Shown piece after piece: positions 1-7,788 of a stretch of DNA of 64,000 nucleotides; the first letter of the stretch is position 1, and every line of letters begins with the position of its first letter. This DNA is from Nitrospirota bacterium (GTDB lineage Bacteria; Nitrospirota; Nitrospiria; Nitrospirales; UBA8639). The stretch lies in NCBI GenBank assembly GCA_027623995.1, contig JAQBUF010000003.1, forward strand, positions 1 to 64,000. The letters run 5' to 3'. The position numbers and the translations under genes were made by a program. Below the pieces are notes generated by a model. The model was given only the letters and a program-made list of their open reading frames with translations. It ran no database searches and had not been told where the DNA came from.

Positions 1-109
1 ACGCTGTTGCTAAAAATCCAACAAACATTACAGAAATTAATATTATAGCACCCCAAGTATAACGCTTTGATTTAGGGCGGTTATTTTGCGATGTATGGAC
101 TTGAGACAT
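1..109 (-). CDS. N-terminal fragment of an unknown membrane protein, cut by the window edge
   Basis: An open frame begins at an ATG at 109 and runs off the window at base 1, so only about 36 residues are visible. They form a short polar, basic start (MSQVHTSQNN...KSKRY) followed by one hydrophobic stretch (WGAIILISVMFVGFLATA) that reads as a signal anchor or membrane segment. A TTTTTGGA stretch about seven bases upstream could serve as ribosome binding site. It overlaps the 3' end of the Wzz-like ORF in another frame. Given the neighbours it probably belongs to the polysaccharide locus, but no family can be assigned from this fragment. Confidence 0.45.
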   Translation of the reverse strand, partial: MSQVHTSQNNRPKSKRYTWGAIILISVMFVGFLATA

Positions 110-527
110 TAAAATTTCCAAAAATTAAGGTTGTTTCACTACAATACATTGTGGTTCTGCTTTGTAATGTATGGCGTGCCTCGTCAATAGTTGAAAATTG
201 ATAGTGTGCAATTAGATTGTGGTTTTTTACCACTTCATCAACCATAACCCTAGACGTTAACATTGCAATAAGCACGTCAGTTCCAGGAAATTCATCTCGC
301 AAACGCCAGAAGTCAGGCCTAAAACCTGCTTCTCGAGCCGGCAATAGCGAAGTGGTAGCCTCAAAGCTTTTAGGTCTACTGAAACTGATTATCAGGGCAA
401 CCAGAACCGCTAGGATACAAAGTCCACCAATTACATACCGCCGACTCCAAAGCACACGCCAGAAGTCTAGAAAACTAATTTCGTCTACCTCCGATGGTAG
501 AGAAGTTTTGGAAACTTTCTCGGACAT
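81..527 (-). CDS. Wzz-like chain-length determinant, N-terminal part only (truncated)
   Basis: The 148-residue product has a cytoplasmic start, the motif ISFLDFWRVLWSRRYVI and one transmembrane helix at about residues 33-50, followed by the start of a periplasmic domain (FEATTSLLPAREAG). This is the usual N-terminus of Wzz/GumC-type co-polymerases, which set polysaccharide chain length in the inner membrane. Family members normally exceed 300 residues and end in a second transmembrane helix. Here the similarity fades after SRTT and a stop follows, so the long periplasmic part and second helix are missing. The next gene starts inside its 3' end. It is either a decayed copy or a short relative; I favour truncation. 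Confidence 0.6.
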   Translation of the reverse strand: MSEKVSKTSLPSEVDEISFLDFWRVLWSRRYVIGGLCILAVLVALIISFSRPKSFEATTSLLPAREAGFRPDFWRLRDEFPGTDVLIAMLTSRVMVDEVVKNHNLIAHYQFSTIDEARHTLQSRTTMYCSETTLIFGNFNVSSPYIAK

Positions 528-617
528 TTAAGAACCCCTTAAGAATGCGACTACAATGAATTTCTACTGCGCTATTACCGTAATCGCAGGTAACAACAGC
601 TTAGTTTAGGAATCGAC

Positions 618-1877
618 CTATAATCTGCCTAAAATAATTTTCTCTTCAAAACCATCTCTCTGAGAAGATACGTGAATGGCAAAATACATCCCTATTAATA
701 GCCAAAAAAGATAGGACAGGGTGCCGACCAACATATTGTCAAATAGATTTCTAGTCACGACCCCAATAACCAGGAGAATAACACATAACCCCAGATTTCC
801 AGCAAAGGTGCCTCTTAATTTCTTGGCCCCATGATATGCGGTTTTAATAATCCGGAAAATTACAAGAGCGAATAAGGCAAACCCGATCAATCCCACTTCA
901 TAAACCATAGACAAAAGTACGTTATGCAAATGCTGTTCGGATATATCATTACCAGAACCATCCGTTCTTTTTTCATTGTTTTTTTGAAACGTATGATTTC
1001 CGTACCCATATCCCATGATTGGGTTAGCCAAAATTTGTTCAAAAGCTATTTGCCAAACACCCAATCGAAGATTTATAGAGCCAAGGTTGGCAAGATGATT
1101 ATGCTGGACAACACTTTTCTGATTCTCCTGGATCCAAAACCCACCGATCAGAATCAATCCGAAAATAAAAGGAACTATGCTCCACTTAAGGAATTTATTT
1201 CTTACACATATCAACCAGAGCCCGGTCAATTGGGCAAAAAATGCCAACCATGCTCCACGTTGATGAGCCAAAAGCAAGGCAAAAATAATTACAAACGAAA
1301 TACTTAGGTACAGCTTTGCCAACCGCCCCTCACTCTCCCGAAAAAGCAACCATGCAAACGGGACTCCTACCACAAGATAAGTAGAAAACCATTGCCCTGA
1401 CGCTGTCAGGGAATAAGCGTGACTACTTCTATCAAATAAACTGTCACCTCTCACCAAATGATCAACAATACCGACACCACTCCACAGGAAAACACCAAGT
1501 AAGAAGGCAAAAATAATTTGCCTGACATATTTTTCCTTTTTCACTACATTAACAACAAAATAGAACATGAGGATTTGCAAAACAGTTTTTCGCCATTCTC
1601 CAAAACTGTAGCTGGGATCAACTGCAAAATGGATCGTAATGAGTATCCAAGCAAGAAAAAAAAAGATTGGAAGATCTAAAGGAGTTCTAACAAGGTGGAA
1701 GTCACGATTTCTTACTTTTACACCAACCCAGAGAATCAAAAGCCCAACAAAAAAATACTCGATAATATGATTTAATTTGGCCACCATAATAAACATGGCA
1801 ATGGCCATAAGCCCATAGATAAAAACATTTTCCGGATCAATCCTTGATAAGTACTTTGCAATCCTAATTAGCTCCAA
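618..1877 (-). CDS. O-antigen ligase / Wzy-type polymerase family membrane protein
   Basis: This 419-residue protein is almost entirely hydrophobic with about ten predicted membrane segments and a larger loop at about residues 250-320. The loop carries NPIMGYGYGNHTF and EQHLHNVLL, and LLLAHQRGAWLAF lies near residue 205. This arrangement matches the Wzy_C/O-antigen ligase family, which joins or polymerises O-antigen or other undecaprenyl-linked glycans on the periplasmic face of the inner membrane. Ligase (WaaL) and polymerase (Wzy) cannot be separated from sequence alone. It lies between kdsD and a wzz-like gene, consistent with an LPS locus. The stretch is clearly richer in A+T than the rest of the window, suggesting horizontal acquisition. 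Confidence 0.75.
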   Translation of the reverse strand: MELIRIAKYLSRIDPENVFIYGLMAIAMFIMVAKLNHIIEYFFVGLLILWVGVKVRNRDFHLVRTPLDLPIFFFLAWILITIHFAVDPSYSFGEWRKTVLQILMFYFVVNVVKKEKYVRQIIFAFLLGVFLWSGVGIVDHLVRGDSLFDRSSHAYSLTASGQWFSTYLVVGVPFAWLLFRESEGRLAKLYLSISFVIIFALLLAHQRGAWLAFFAQLTGLWLICVRNKFLKWSIVPFIFGLILIGGFWIQENQKSVVQHNHLANLGSINLRLGVWQIAFEQILANPIMGYGYGNHTFQKNNEKRTDGSGNDISEQHLHNVLLSMVYEVGLIGFALFALVIFRIIKTAYHGAKKLRGTFAGNLGLCVILLVIGVVTRNLFDNMLVGTLSYLFWLLIGMYFAIHVSSQRDGFEEKIILGRL

Positions 1878-1919
1878 AGGGATAGTCTTTTCTGTTTATC
1901 TAAGGTAAAAAAATTGATT

Positions 1920-2309
1920 TCATAAGCCTCGAACAACCAAATCATGCAAATGGATCATCCCGATGACTTTTTGGTCGCTGGCCAATACTGGCAATAGCGA
2001 AATGGGCTTCTCACGTTTTTCCATTTTTTCTAGTGCTGAGAAGGCATTATCGTCATCGAACACAAAGTCCGGGTTGGGATTCATGATTTCGGGGATTGCA
2101 GCCGCGAATAAATCATCTCCGCGCTCTAACACTTTCCGAATATCAAAATCCGTGACAAGCCCAACTAAGTGACCTTCGTCATTAATTACGGAAACTGCCC
2201 CTGCACGCTTCCTAGTAATTTCAGAGAGCATCGTTTTTGGGTCTGCGGTCACATGAATCACAGGGTTGTCATTTCCTGACCGCATAATATCACCGACCGT
2301 CAGTAACAA
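1920..2309 (-). CDS. kdsD: CBS-pair half of split arabinose-5-phosphate isomerase (KdsD)
   Basis: This 129-residue frame encodes two CBS domains (VGDIMRSGNDNPVIHV... and IPEIMNPNPDFVFDD...), the C-terminal half normally found in KpsF/GutQ/KdsD proteins. The track start is a TTG with no convincing ribosome binding site, overlapping the end of the SIS-domain frame by ten bases. Adding one G to the GG at about 2317-2318 would fuse both frames and restore GGSLGKRLLLTVGDIM, the usual linker in this family. I therefore read it as the displaced C-terminus of one kdsD gene, not an independent CBS protein. CBS domains here are regulatory; the SIS domain carries the activity. Confidence 0.8.
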   Translation of the reverse strand: MLLTVGDIMRSGNDNPVIHVTADPKTMLSEITRKRAGAVSVINDEGHLVGLVTDFDIRKVLERGDDLFAAAIPEIMNPNPDFVFDDDNAFSALEKMEKREKPISLLPVLASDQKVIGMIHLHDLVVRGL

Positions 2310-2893
2310 GCGCTTACCAAGCTGCCACCAGGATGATTGACAGCAAACTCTTCCGGCTGAAAGTTGCGTAATTTCATGAGGGCCATCGCTAAGGCATCGC
2401 CCAGAACGAGGGCTGCAGTCGTACTCACCGTCGGGGCCATATTTAGCGGGCAGGCCTCTTCCTCTATAGGAGTATGCAAAACCAGGTCAGAATGCCTGGC
2501 CATCGTCGACTTCAGCTGTGCGGTAATAGAAATAACCTTCGCTCCTATCTTTTTGGCAACGGGGAGAATGGTATTTAGCTCCTCGCTTTCGCCAGACTTC
2601 CCAATAGCAAGCACGATATCATCTTTTTGGATAATGCCCACGTCACCATGCATGCCATCGGCACTATGTAAAAACATCGCCAGGGTGCCGGTTGAGACCA
2701 TGGTCGCCGCAATCTTTTGTGCAATAATCCCTGATTTTCCAACGCCGGTGACCACAACTTTCCCTTGGCAGGAAAAAATCAACCGTACCGCCTCTTCATA
2801 ATCCGGCCCTAAGTTTTTTTGAAGCCCTGCAATTGCACGAGCCTCTAATTCAAGAACACGCCGAATCTCTGCTAATACGTTGATGTCGCTCAC
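2300..2893 (-). CDS. kdsD: D-arabinose-5-phosphate isomerase, SIS domain half (frameshifted)
   Basis: The 197-residue product is a sugar isomerase (SIS) domain of the KdsD/KpsF family: VVVTGVGKSGIIAQKIAATM near residue 45, MHGDVGII, IGKSGESEE and EEEACPLNMAPTVSTT. KdsD converts ribulose-5-phosphate to arabinose-5-phosphate, the first step towards Kdo of LPS lipid A-core. Family members are about 320 residues with two C-terminal CBS domains. Here the frame ends at HPGGSLVSACY, exactly where the CBS linker should begin, and the CBS pair follows in another frame. The isomerase domain itself looks intact, and SIS-only isomerases exist, so the product could still be active. The cause is a true one-base deletion or a sequencing error. 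Confidence 0.85.
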   Translation of the reverse strand: MSDINVLAEIRRVLELEARAIAGLQKNLGPDYEEAVRLIFSCQGKVVVTGVGKSGIIAQKIAATMVSTGTLAMFLHSADGMHGDVGIIQKDDIVLAIGKSGESEELNTILPVAKKIGAKVISITAQLKSTMARHSDLVLHTPIEEEACPLNMAPTVSTTAALVLGDALAMALMKLRNFQPEEFAVNHPGGSLVSACY

Positions 2894-3111
2894 CGCTTAC
2901 ATTTCCTCTGGTATATGTCTATCTTTAGAGCTAAGAGGGAAGAATTGCACCATATTCACCGTTCTGAGTCAATCCAAGACCGGAAAGATTGGGATCAGCA
3001 CCCCGCACCACATTCCGATTGCTATTCAATTCATTGCAAAAATTCGTATAATCACCCGTCCGACACTTTTTCCGCAACAGTTCCTCATGACCCAGGGAAC
3101 CACCCTGCTGC

Positions 3112-3918
3112 ATGAAAATTCTTCGTGTAGCTGCGCCATCTAATGGCGCCTCTGACACGCTTGGGAGGCAGCATGAGATGCTGCAGCTACAGGGAGAGGC
3201 TAATGTTCAATCAACATTAGAAAGGGTTACCCTGAAACCTCTACTGAAAAAAAATATCGCCCACATCTTTTCCCAGCTCGACTATCCTGCATTAGGAAAA
3301 ATTTATTGCGATGAGGGCGGAGAGGAATTTTGGCAAGACCGTCGAGGACCCTGCCAACAATTGGGAATGCGAATAGCCGCACACCTCGAACAGAATCTGC
3401 CCTCAAAGGGTCGCAGCCTCTACGTTGGAGCTGGAGTGGCGGAATTGCCGATGCTCATGGTCGAGACTGCCGATCTCAATCGATCGGTCGAACCGTACAA
3501 TCTTCGAAATGACGAGGTATTCATTCTCAATACGGCATGCACCGACCTGCCCCTCACCTTTCAGGCAACTAATGCTCTAGAAGCTCAAGGCCGATTCGAT
3601 CATATTTGGATGGTCAGCATCCTCAATGACCCGGAATGCTATCCTGAAGCATCCGCCCTATCTTACGGACGCGCGACACCAGCAACGTTCGACGCCGACG
3701 CATTCAAAAACGAGCAGCGTACCCTCCGAAACCTCCTCGACTCATGCCTCAGCAAACTCACCCTTCCAGGACTGGTCACAACCTCGGTTGAAGAAATTCC
3801 CTGGATCACGACGTGGTGCCTGGAAAAGGGCGTACCCTTTGCCATAGACAGGAAGACATTTCCCACGGCAATCGTGGGAGACCCTGTGTGCTTTATCAAA
3901 CTTGGACCGAACAGTTAA
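3112..3918 (+). CDS. Conserved-looking hypothetical protein, possible Rossmann-type methyltransferase fold
   Basis: The 268-residue frame is coding-like, but I cannot assign a family with certainty. The segment SLYVGAGVAELPMLM at about residue 102 resembles the glycine-rich motif I of SAM-dependent methyltransferases, followed by an acidic residue after a beta strand; that is the only functional hint. The start is doubtful: the first ~27 codons (3112-3191) lie across a family-A inverted repeat that recurs between other genes, so the true start may be further in or the repeat may have fused a new N-terminus onto the gene. The 3' end overlaps the convergent next gene by four bases. It is divergent from kdsD across about 220 bp. 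Confidence 0.6.
   Translation: MKILRVAAPSNGASDTLGRQHEMLQLQGEANVQSTLERVTLKPLLKKNIAHIFSQLDYPALGKIYCDEGGEEFWQDRRGPCQQLGMRIAAHLEQNLPSKGRSLYVGAGVAELPMLMVETADLNRSVEPYNLRNDEVFILNTACTDLPLTFQATNALEAQGRFDHIWMVSILNDPECYPEASALSYGRATPATFDADAFKNEQRTLRNLLDSCLSKLTLPGLVTTSVEEIPWITTWCLEKGVPFAIDRKTFPTAIVGDPVCFIKLGPNS
3126..3191. repeat. Family A inverted-repeat element, copy A1 (short form)
   Basis: The copy begins TGTAGCTGCGCCATCT and ends GAGATGCTGCAGCTACA, so its ends are near-perfect inverted repeats of each other. Four further copies occur at 4662, 7843, 9849 and 11869. This 66-bp version lacks the central segment of the 120-144 bp copies, like copy A4. It overlaps the 5' end of the ORF starting at 3112, so the predicted protein N-terminus there is partly repeat-derived. 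Confidence 0.85.
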
Positions 3919-4628
3919 AACGTTCCTCGAGCCATTCTCTCACGCTGTATGGCAAACATTTGATGAATATCTTGCCCCTCAGAAATAAAACGCTGCCGCG
4001 CCGCATCAAATATTTCCTCAACTAACACCCAATCAGCGGGACTCAGGTAATATTGACGAAACACCTCCGCCATCCGAGCATCCCCCCATATCGAATGAAT
4101 TTTGGAGTAATCGACAAGAGCCTCTAAAGTTTGGGTCGTCCAACCCTGCTCATCAAACGAATCCTGAATCATGGCTCCCTGCTCCCCCCACCGTGCGAAA
4201 AGAGCCGAAGAAAGGTAATCATGAACTGCAGATTGCTGGTTCTTCATAAACACCGACTGAAATTGAATGAGTGATCGTATCAACTGATTCGCACGAGGGT
4301 CAGACTCTACAGGTAAGACTCCAGCCTCATTAAAGGTCCCAAGAATAGCCATCACCGCACCCACATGCCGAGCAGGTGCCCGCTTGGATTGAATCAACTG
4401 TCCTGAAGATGCTGAGACCAACCGCCAACGATTCCCCTCATTTGGGCTCTCAACCCCATCCACCACCTCAATCAACTGATCTAACGCAGACGCGCCCATT
4501 TCCGTATGTTCGGTTGGAGTAGGAGCCTCAATCATCCAGTGCCCCTGATCGAAGGCCGCCATGACTTGCTCTACGGGAAACGCAAAGAACAAGACCATGC
4601 CAAACCCCAATAGCCACATTGTTCTCAC
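3915..4628 (-). CDS. Hypothetical exported protein with signal peptide
   Basis: The 237-residue protein starts with a clear signal peptide (MRTMWLLGFGMVLFFAFP...VMA, cleavage probably after residue 24) and the mature part is soluble and mostly helical, so a periplasmic location is likely. No cysteine lipobox and no family motif is evident. Conserved-looking patches include APARHVGAVMAILGTF and the tryptophan-rich end of the middle region. The ATG at 4628 follows GGGGGAAATTTCGTGAGAAC on the coding strand, giving a possible purine-rich ribosome binding site. It converges with the upstream hypothetical gene with a four-base overlap. Function unknown. Confidence 0.65.
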   Translation of the reverse strand: MRTMWLLGFGMVLFFAFPVEQVMAAFDQGHWMIEAPTPTEHTEMGASALDQLIEVVDGVESPNEGNRWRLVSASSGQLIQSKRAPARHVGAVMAILGTFNEAGVLPVESDPRANQLIRSLIQFQSVFMKNQQSAVHDYLSSALFARWGEQGAMIQDSFDEQGWTTQTLEALVDYSKIHSIWGDARMAEVFRQYYLSPADWVLVEEIFDAARQRFISEGQDIHQMFAIQRERMARGTF

Positions 4629-4661
4629 GAAATTTCCCCCTGCATTATCCTCTCCATTCTG

Positions 4662-4782
4662 TGTAGCTGCACGATCTCACCAGCCTCCGCCGTAGCAGCT
4701 TCGCGCAGGCAGGTCGTGCCTCTTTCCACGCATTATGGGCCACTGACGTCTTGAAGAGGCAGCATGAGATGCTGCAGCTACA
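4662..4782. repeat. Family A inverted-repeat element, copy A2 (long form)
   Basis: The ends are TGTAGCTGCACGATCTCA and GAGATGCTGCAGCTACA, forming a long terminal hairpin. The 121-bp interior (CGCCGTAGCAGCTTCGCGCAGG...) is shared with copy A3 at 7843. It lies in the divergent region between the exported protein gene and yifB and could affect their transcription. Confidence 0.9.
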
Positions 4783-4925
4783 GATAGGGAAGCAAGGGTC
4801 CAAAGACCAACTCTCCTTTTGAACTCTGATTTTGAAAAAGATTCTCGGTTTTCTTGAAAACGAAAAATCAACCTGACTATAATCCATTTGTCTCTTCACC
4901 TAATGTACCCACCTATGAGGCGAAT

Positions 4926-6452
4926 GTGCTTGCAAAAGTTTTAAGTGCTGGCTTACTGGGTCTCGACGCGCACCTGATCGAAATAGAAGTCGACATTGGG
5001 GGAGGCCTTCCTCAATTCTCCATCGTCGGGCTTCCCGATGCAACCGTTCGAGAAAGCCGTGACCGCGTCCGCGCGGCCTTAAAAAATACCGGCTTTCGTT
5101 TTCCACCAAAAAAAATCACTGTAAACCTTGCCCCAGCCGGGATTAAAAAAGAAGGCTCAGGCCTCGATCTTGGCATTGCGATTGGAATCTTAGTCGCTGA
5201 GGAAATCCTCTCACAAGAATCGGTGGAGAACTATGTGTTTGTTGGGGAACTGTCCTTAGATGGACGCGTGAAACCCATCACCGGCGCGCTGTCTATCGGT
5301 ATGCTCTGCCAAGGCAAACAGCGATTGATTATTCCTGTGGACAATGGCCCTGAGGCCGCAGTACTAGAGCAAGCCGAAGTGTATGGCGTTCATACGCTTC
5401 CCGAAGTCCTGTCAATCTTAAATGGAGAACAACCGGCTTCCCCCGTGATCGTAGACCGAGCCGCACTCTTTCACACCCCATCAAAAATCGAAGAAGATTT
5501 TTCCGAAGTCCGTGGACAAACCCAAGCCAAGCGCGCCCTCGAAATCGCGGCAGCCGGCGGTCACAATGTGTTGCTCATCGGCCCACCAGGATCAGGGAAA
5601 ACCATGCTGGCACAACGACTCCCTGGTATTCTGCCACACCTCAATCAAGAAGAATCCATCGAAACCACGAGAGTGCATAGTGTCGCTGGACTCCTCCCTA
5701 ATGGTGGAGCCTTAATCACCACTCGCCCGTTTCGCGCCCCACACCACAACATTTCGGAAGCAGGCCTCATTGGCGGCGGCACCATTCCCAAACCGGGCGA
5801 GGTCTCACTGGCCCACCACGGCGTACTCTTTCTCGATGAAGTGCTGGAGTTCAAACGGGCGGTCCTCGATAACCTCCGCCAGCCACTGGAAGAAGGTGCC
5901 GTCACCATTACGCGAGTCAATGCGTCCCTTCGCTATCCGGCCCAAATCATGCTCATCACCGCCATGAATCCCTGCCCCTGCGGGTACTACGGTGACCGCA
6001 CCAGGGAATGCCTCTGCTCCCCACAACAAATTCGACGGTATCGAGGACGGCTCTCGGGTCCCCTGCTTGATCGACTCGATATCCATCTTGATGTTCCAGC
6101 CGTCGTGGTGTCAGAAATGACTCAGGAGGTACCGGCGGAATCGTCCCTCACTATTCGTGAACGAGTGGCCAAGGCCCGCGCTCATCAAACCACACGATTG
6201 CGCGCTGAGGGGCTCTTCACCAATTCTCAACTCAAGCCCAGGCACCTTAAAAAATATTGCCAGATTGACGCCCAAGGAAAAAAATTACTCGAACAAGCGG
6301 TTGATCGCCTTGGTCTTTCGGCACGTGGGTATGGACGAATTCTCCGCGTTGCACGAACCATTGCAGATTTGGCAGACTCAGAGCGTTTGGACACATCACA
6401 TCTCGCTGAGGCGATACAGTATCGGAGCATGGATCGTGTCCTTCCACTATAA
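4926..6452 (+). CDS. yifB: YifB/ComM family Mg-chelatase-like AAA+ ATPase
   Basis: The protein matches ComM/YifB throughout: an N-terminal ChlI-like domain (LAKVLSAGLLGLDAHLIEIE, FSIVGLPDATVRESRDRV), a central AAA+ core with Walker A GPPGSGKTML and Walker B GVLFLDEVLEF, a cysteine motif NPCPCGYYGD, and a C-terminal domain ending SARGYGRILRVARTIADL. In Gram-negative bacteria ComM is a helicase that promotes branch migration during natural transformation. I place the start at the GTG at 4926 instead of the TTG at 4854: GAGG lies five bases upstream, and the resulting start VLAKVLSAG matches the usual MLAKVYSA of the family. That gives 508 residues, a normal length. Confidence 0.92.
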   Translation: MLAKVLSAGLLGLDAHLIEIEVDIGGGLPQFSIVGLPDATVRESRDRVRAALKNTGFRFPPKKITVNLAPAGIKKEGSGLDLGIAIGILVAEEILSQESVENYVFVGELSLDGRVKPITGALSIGMLCQGKQRLIIPVDNGPEAAVLEQAEVYGVHTLPEVLSILNGEQPASPVIVDRAALFHTPSKIEEDFSEVRGQTQAKRALEIAAAGGHNVLLIGPPGSGKTMLAQRLPGILPHLNQEESIETTRVHSVAGLLPNGGALITTRPFRAPHHNISEAGLIGGGTIPKPGEVSLAHHGVLFLDEVLEFKRAVLDNLRQPLEEGAVTITRVNASLRYPAQIMLITAMNPCPCGYYGDRTRECLCSPQQIRRYRGRLSGPLLDRLDIHLDVPAVVVSEMTQEVPAESSLTIRERVAKARAHQTTRLRAEGLFTNSQLKPRHLKKYCQIDAQGKKLLEQAVDRLGLSARGYGRILRVARTIADLADSERLDTSHLAEAIQYRSMDRVLPL

Positions 6453-6524
6453 ATTGGACAAGGGCGAAATTCGAACCCAACGAACCTGGTCCAGACCAAG
6501 TTTCTAGATCAGAGGCGCTCCCCC

Positions 6525-6743
6525 ATGAGTTCACTGAAAATTTTCACGTGGTGGTTTATGCTCGGGTCCCTCATGGCCGCCTCAGTCATTCTGCTCCAAG
6601 GCGGTATCCGCGACATCATGATGGCAGGAGAATCTCTCTGGGATGTCAAACTCGTAGAATTGATTACCCCCATTTTAGGTGGCGGACTCTTGGGCGGGTG
6701 TATTGCCCTCATTTTAAATCGCATTCGTAAACCAGATTCATAA
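6525..6743 (+). CDS. Small two-helix membrane protein, unknown function
   Basis: The 72-residue product has two hydrophobic segments (about residues 7-26 and 47-64, the second glycine-rich: ITPILGGGLLGGCIALIL) joined by a short polar loop and ends in a basic, polar tail. AGAGG lies ten bases before the ATG. It follows yifB by 72 bp on the same strand and may be co-transcribed. Its TAA stop forms part of the ATAA duplication flanking the family-B element immediately downstream, so that insertion apparently hit right at the end of the gene. No family is recognised. Confidence 0.6.
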   Translation: MSSLKIFTWWFMLGSLMAASVILLQGGIRDIMMAGESLWDVKLVELITPILGGGLLGGCIALILNRIRKPDS

Positions 6744-6924
6744 GGGTATCTCTAAAAACCAGGATTTTTTTGTGAGGGCAAGAAAGCCGCGCGCGGAAAA
6801 CCGAAGTGTATGGGCGATACATGAGGGCGCACGGCGCGAAGAGCGCCAAGTTTGTGCGCGCCGAAGGCTGTGAGCACGAGACTGACGCAAACCTCACGGA
6901 AAAGGACGGTTTTTAGAGGTGCCC
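6744..6924. mobile_element. Family B MITE-like element, copy B1
   Basis: The 181-bp element has ends GGGTATCTCTAAAAACC and GGTTTTTAGAGGTGCCC, which are 17-bp imperfect inverted repeats. It is flanked by ATAA on both sides (6740-6743 and 6925-6928), which looks like a target-site duplication. A second copy (B2, 16190-16373) shares the interior, including the GC-rich hairpin around CGCGCGGAA and ATGTATGGGCGA. It has no coding capacity for a transposase; the ORFs called in it are repeat-derived and probably spurious. Confidence 0.85.
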
Positions 6925-6945
6925 ATAACAAGGGGTAAGAAAGAG

Positions 6946-7371
6946 ATGGATATTCAAGTCGGACAACATGTGTATCGCAATACAGACGGGACAATGGAAA
7001 TTGAGGGCGCATTGCAAATTGAAATTGCATTGCGAGGAGATACGGCCACCCCTCTACTCAATTTTGCACTCTTCGATGGCGCTGGAAAAATGCCCGCCAA
7101 GCTCATGAAGAACCACTTTGATATCAACGAAGCCAGTGCCTATTTGATAACCAAAAGCTCAAACGGCGTCACGTTAACCCATCCCGCCTCAGGGACCAAC
7201 GTGCTCACACTTGAGGTGACACCAGAAAAAAGAGTCGTCATTTCCCAGGGAAAGTTTTTTACCCTCAAAGGACATACACTCGAAATCACACCTAAAGAAT
7301 GGAAAATTGAAAAAACAACTGTGGGTGAAGGTGAAACAGATATGAAAGGAAAAGCTGCATGCCTGGGATGA
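6946..7371 (+). CDS. Hypothetical protein, beta-rich, unknown function
   Basis: From the ATG at 6946 this encodes 141 residues. That start is preferred because the track start (GTG 6919) lies inside the family-B element, whereas 6946 is preceded by GGGGTAAGAAAGAG. The sequence alternates short hydrophobic strands with polar turns (MEIEGALQIEIALRGD, GVTLTHPASGTNVLTLEV, HTLEITPKEWKIEK), suggesting an all-beta fold. There is no signal peptide and no membrane segment. I do not recognise the family. A family-C repeat follows directly after the stop. Confidence 0.6.
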   Translation: MDIQVGQHVYRNTDGTMEIEGALQIEIALRGDTATPLLNFALFDGAGKMPAKLMKNHFDINEASAYLITKSSNGVTLTHPASGTNVLTLEVTPEKRVVISQGKFFTLKGHTLEITPKEWKIEKTTVGEGETDMKGKAACLG

Positions 7372-7374
7372 ATT

Positions 7375-7503
7375 CGTGAAGCGTGATGAGTGAAGCGTAA
7401 TGAGTTAAGTATTACAATATGAAGAAACGTTCTTTTTGCTCGTTCACCCATTACTTTCCCCATATCGGATTACGCATTACGCTTTACGGATCACGCATAA
7501 CGA
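7375..7503. repeat. Family C inverted repeat, copy C1
   Basis: The left arm CGTGAAGCGTGATGAGTGAAG is answered by a right arm of the type CATTACGCTTTACGGATCACGC about 80 bases later, so the region can fold into a long imperfect hairpin. Related arms occur at 11999-12073 and 13355-13459. All three copies sit at the 3' end of a gene, so a role as bidirectional terminator or mRNA end structure is possible. Confidence 0.7.
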
Positions 7504-7516
7504 CAACACCCTCCGA

Positions 7517-7723
7517 TCAAATTTCCGCAACCGGGGCACTTCGCGACCCCTCACAAATCGAACACATCTGACTCGGCGTCCCATCGCTCACTCGCGCAGG
7601 CCCCAAGGCCGATTTCGGATCTAACGCCACCACGTCTGGCCCTTGATGGGTCCACAATCTTCCACAGGTGGGACAACAGAACCACATCGTATATCCTGGC
7701 CAATCTCGATCTCGTGTTCCCAT
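7517..7723 (-). CDS. Small zinc-ribbon-like protein
   Basis: The 68-residue product carries two CxxC pairs, FCCPTCGRLW near residue 16 and QMCSICEG near residue 53, spaced as in small zinc ribbons. Nothing else in it is diagnostic. The intervening region (GPDVVALDPKSALGPARVSDGT) is polar and could be a loop between the two knuckles. It is likely a cytoplasmic zinc-binding protein of unknown partner. The conserved metal-binding spacing argues that the ORF is real despite its small size. It is flanked on both sides by repeat elements. Confidence 0.5.
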   Translation of the reverse strand: MGTRDRDWPGYTMWFCCPTCGRLWTHQGPDVVALDPKSALGPARVSDGTPSQMCSICEGSRSAPVAEI

Positions 7724-7788
7724 AATTTTACCGCGATTTCAATTAACTTCAGTTTTCTCTGCTACTGGAAAAATTAATAGCGAAAAAT

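Noticed and set aside
6752-7030. Minus-strand ORFs over B1 (and the analogous ORF at 16119-16346 over B2)
   Set aside because: Both translate the same family-B repeat into similar peptides (SARTxLxLFAPCALMY); they are repeat artefacts, not a protein family.
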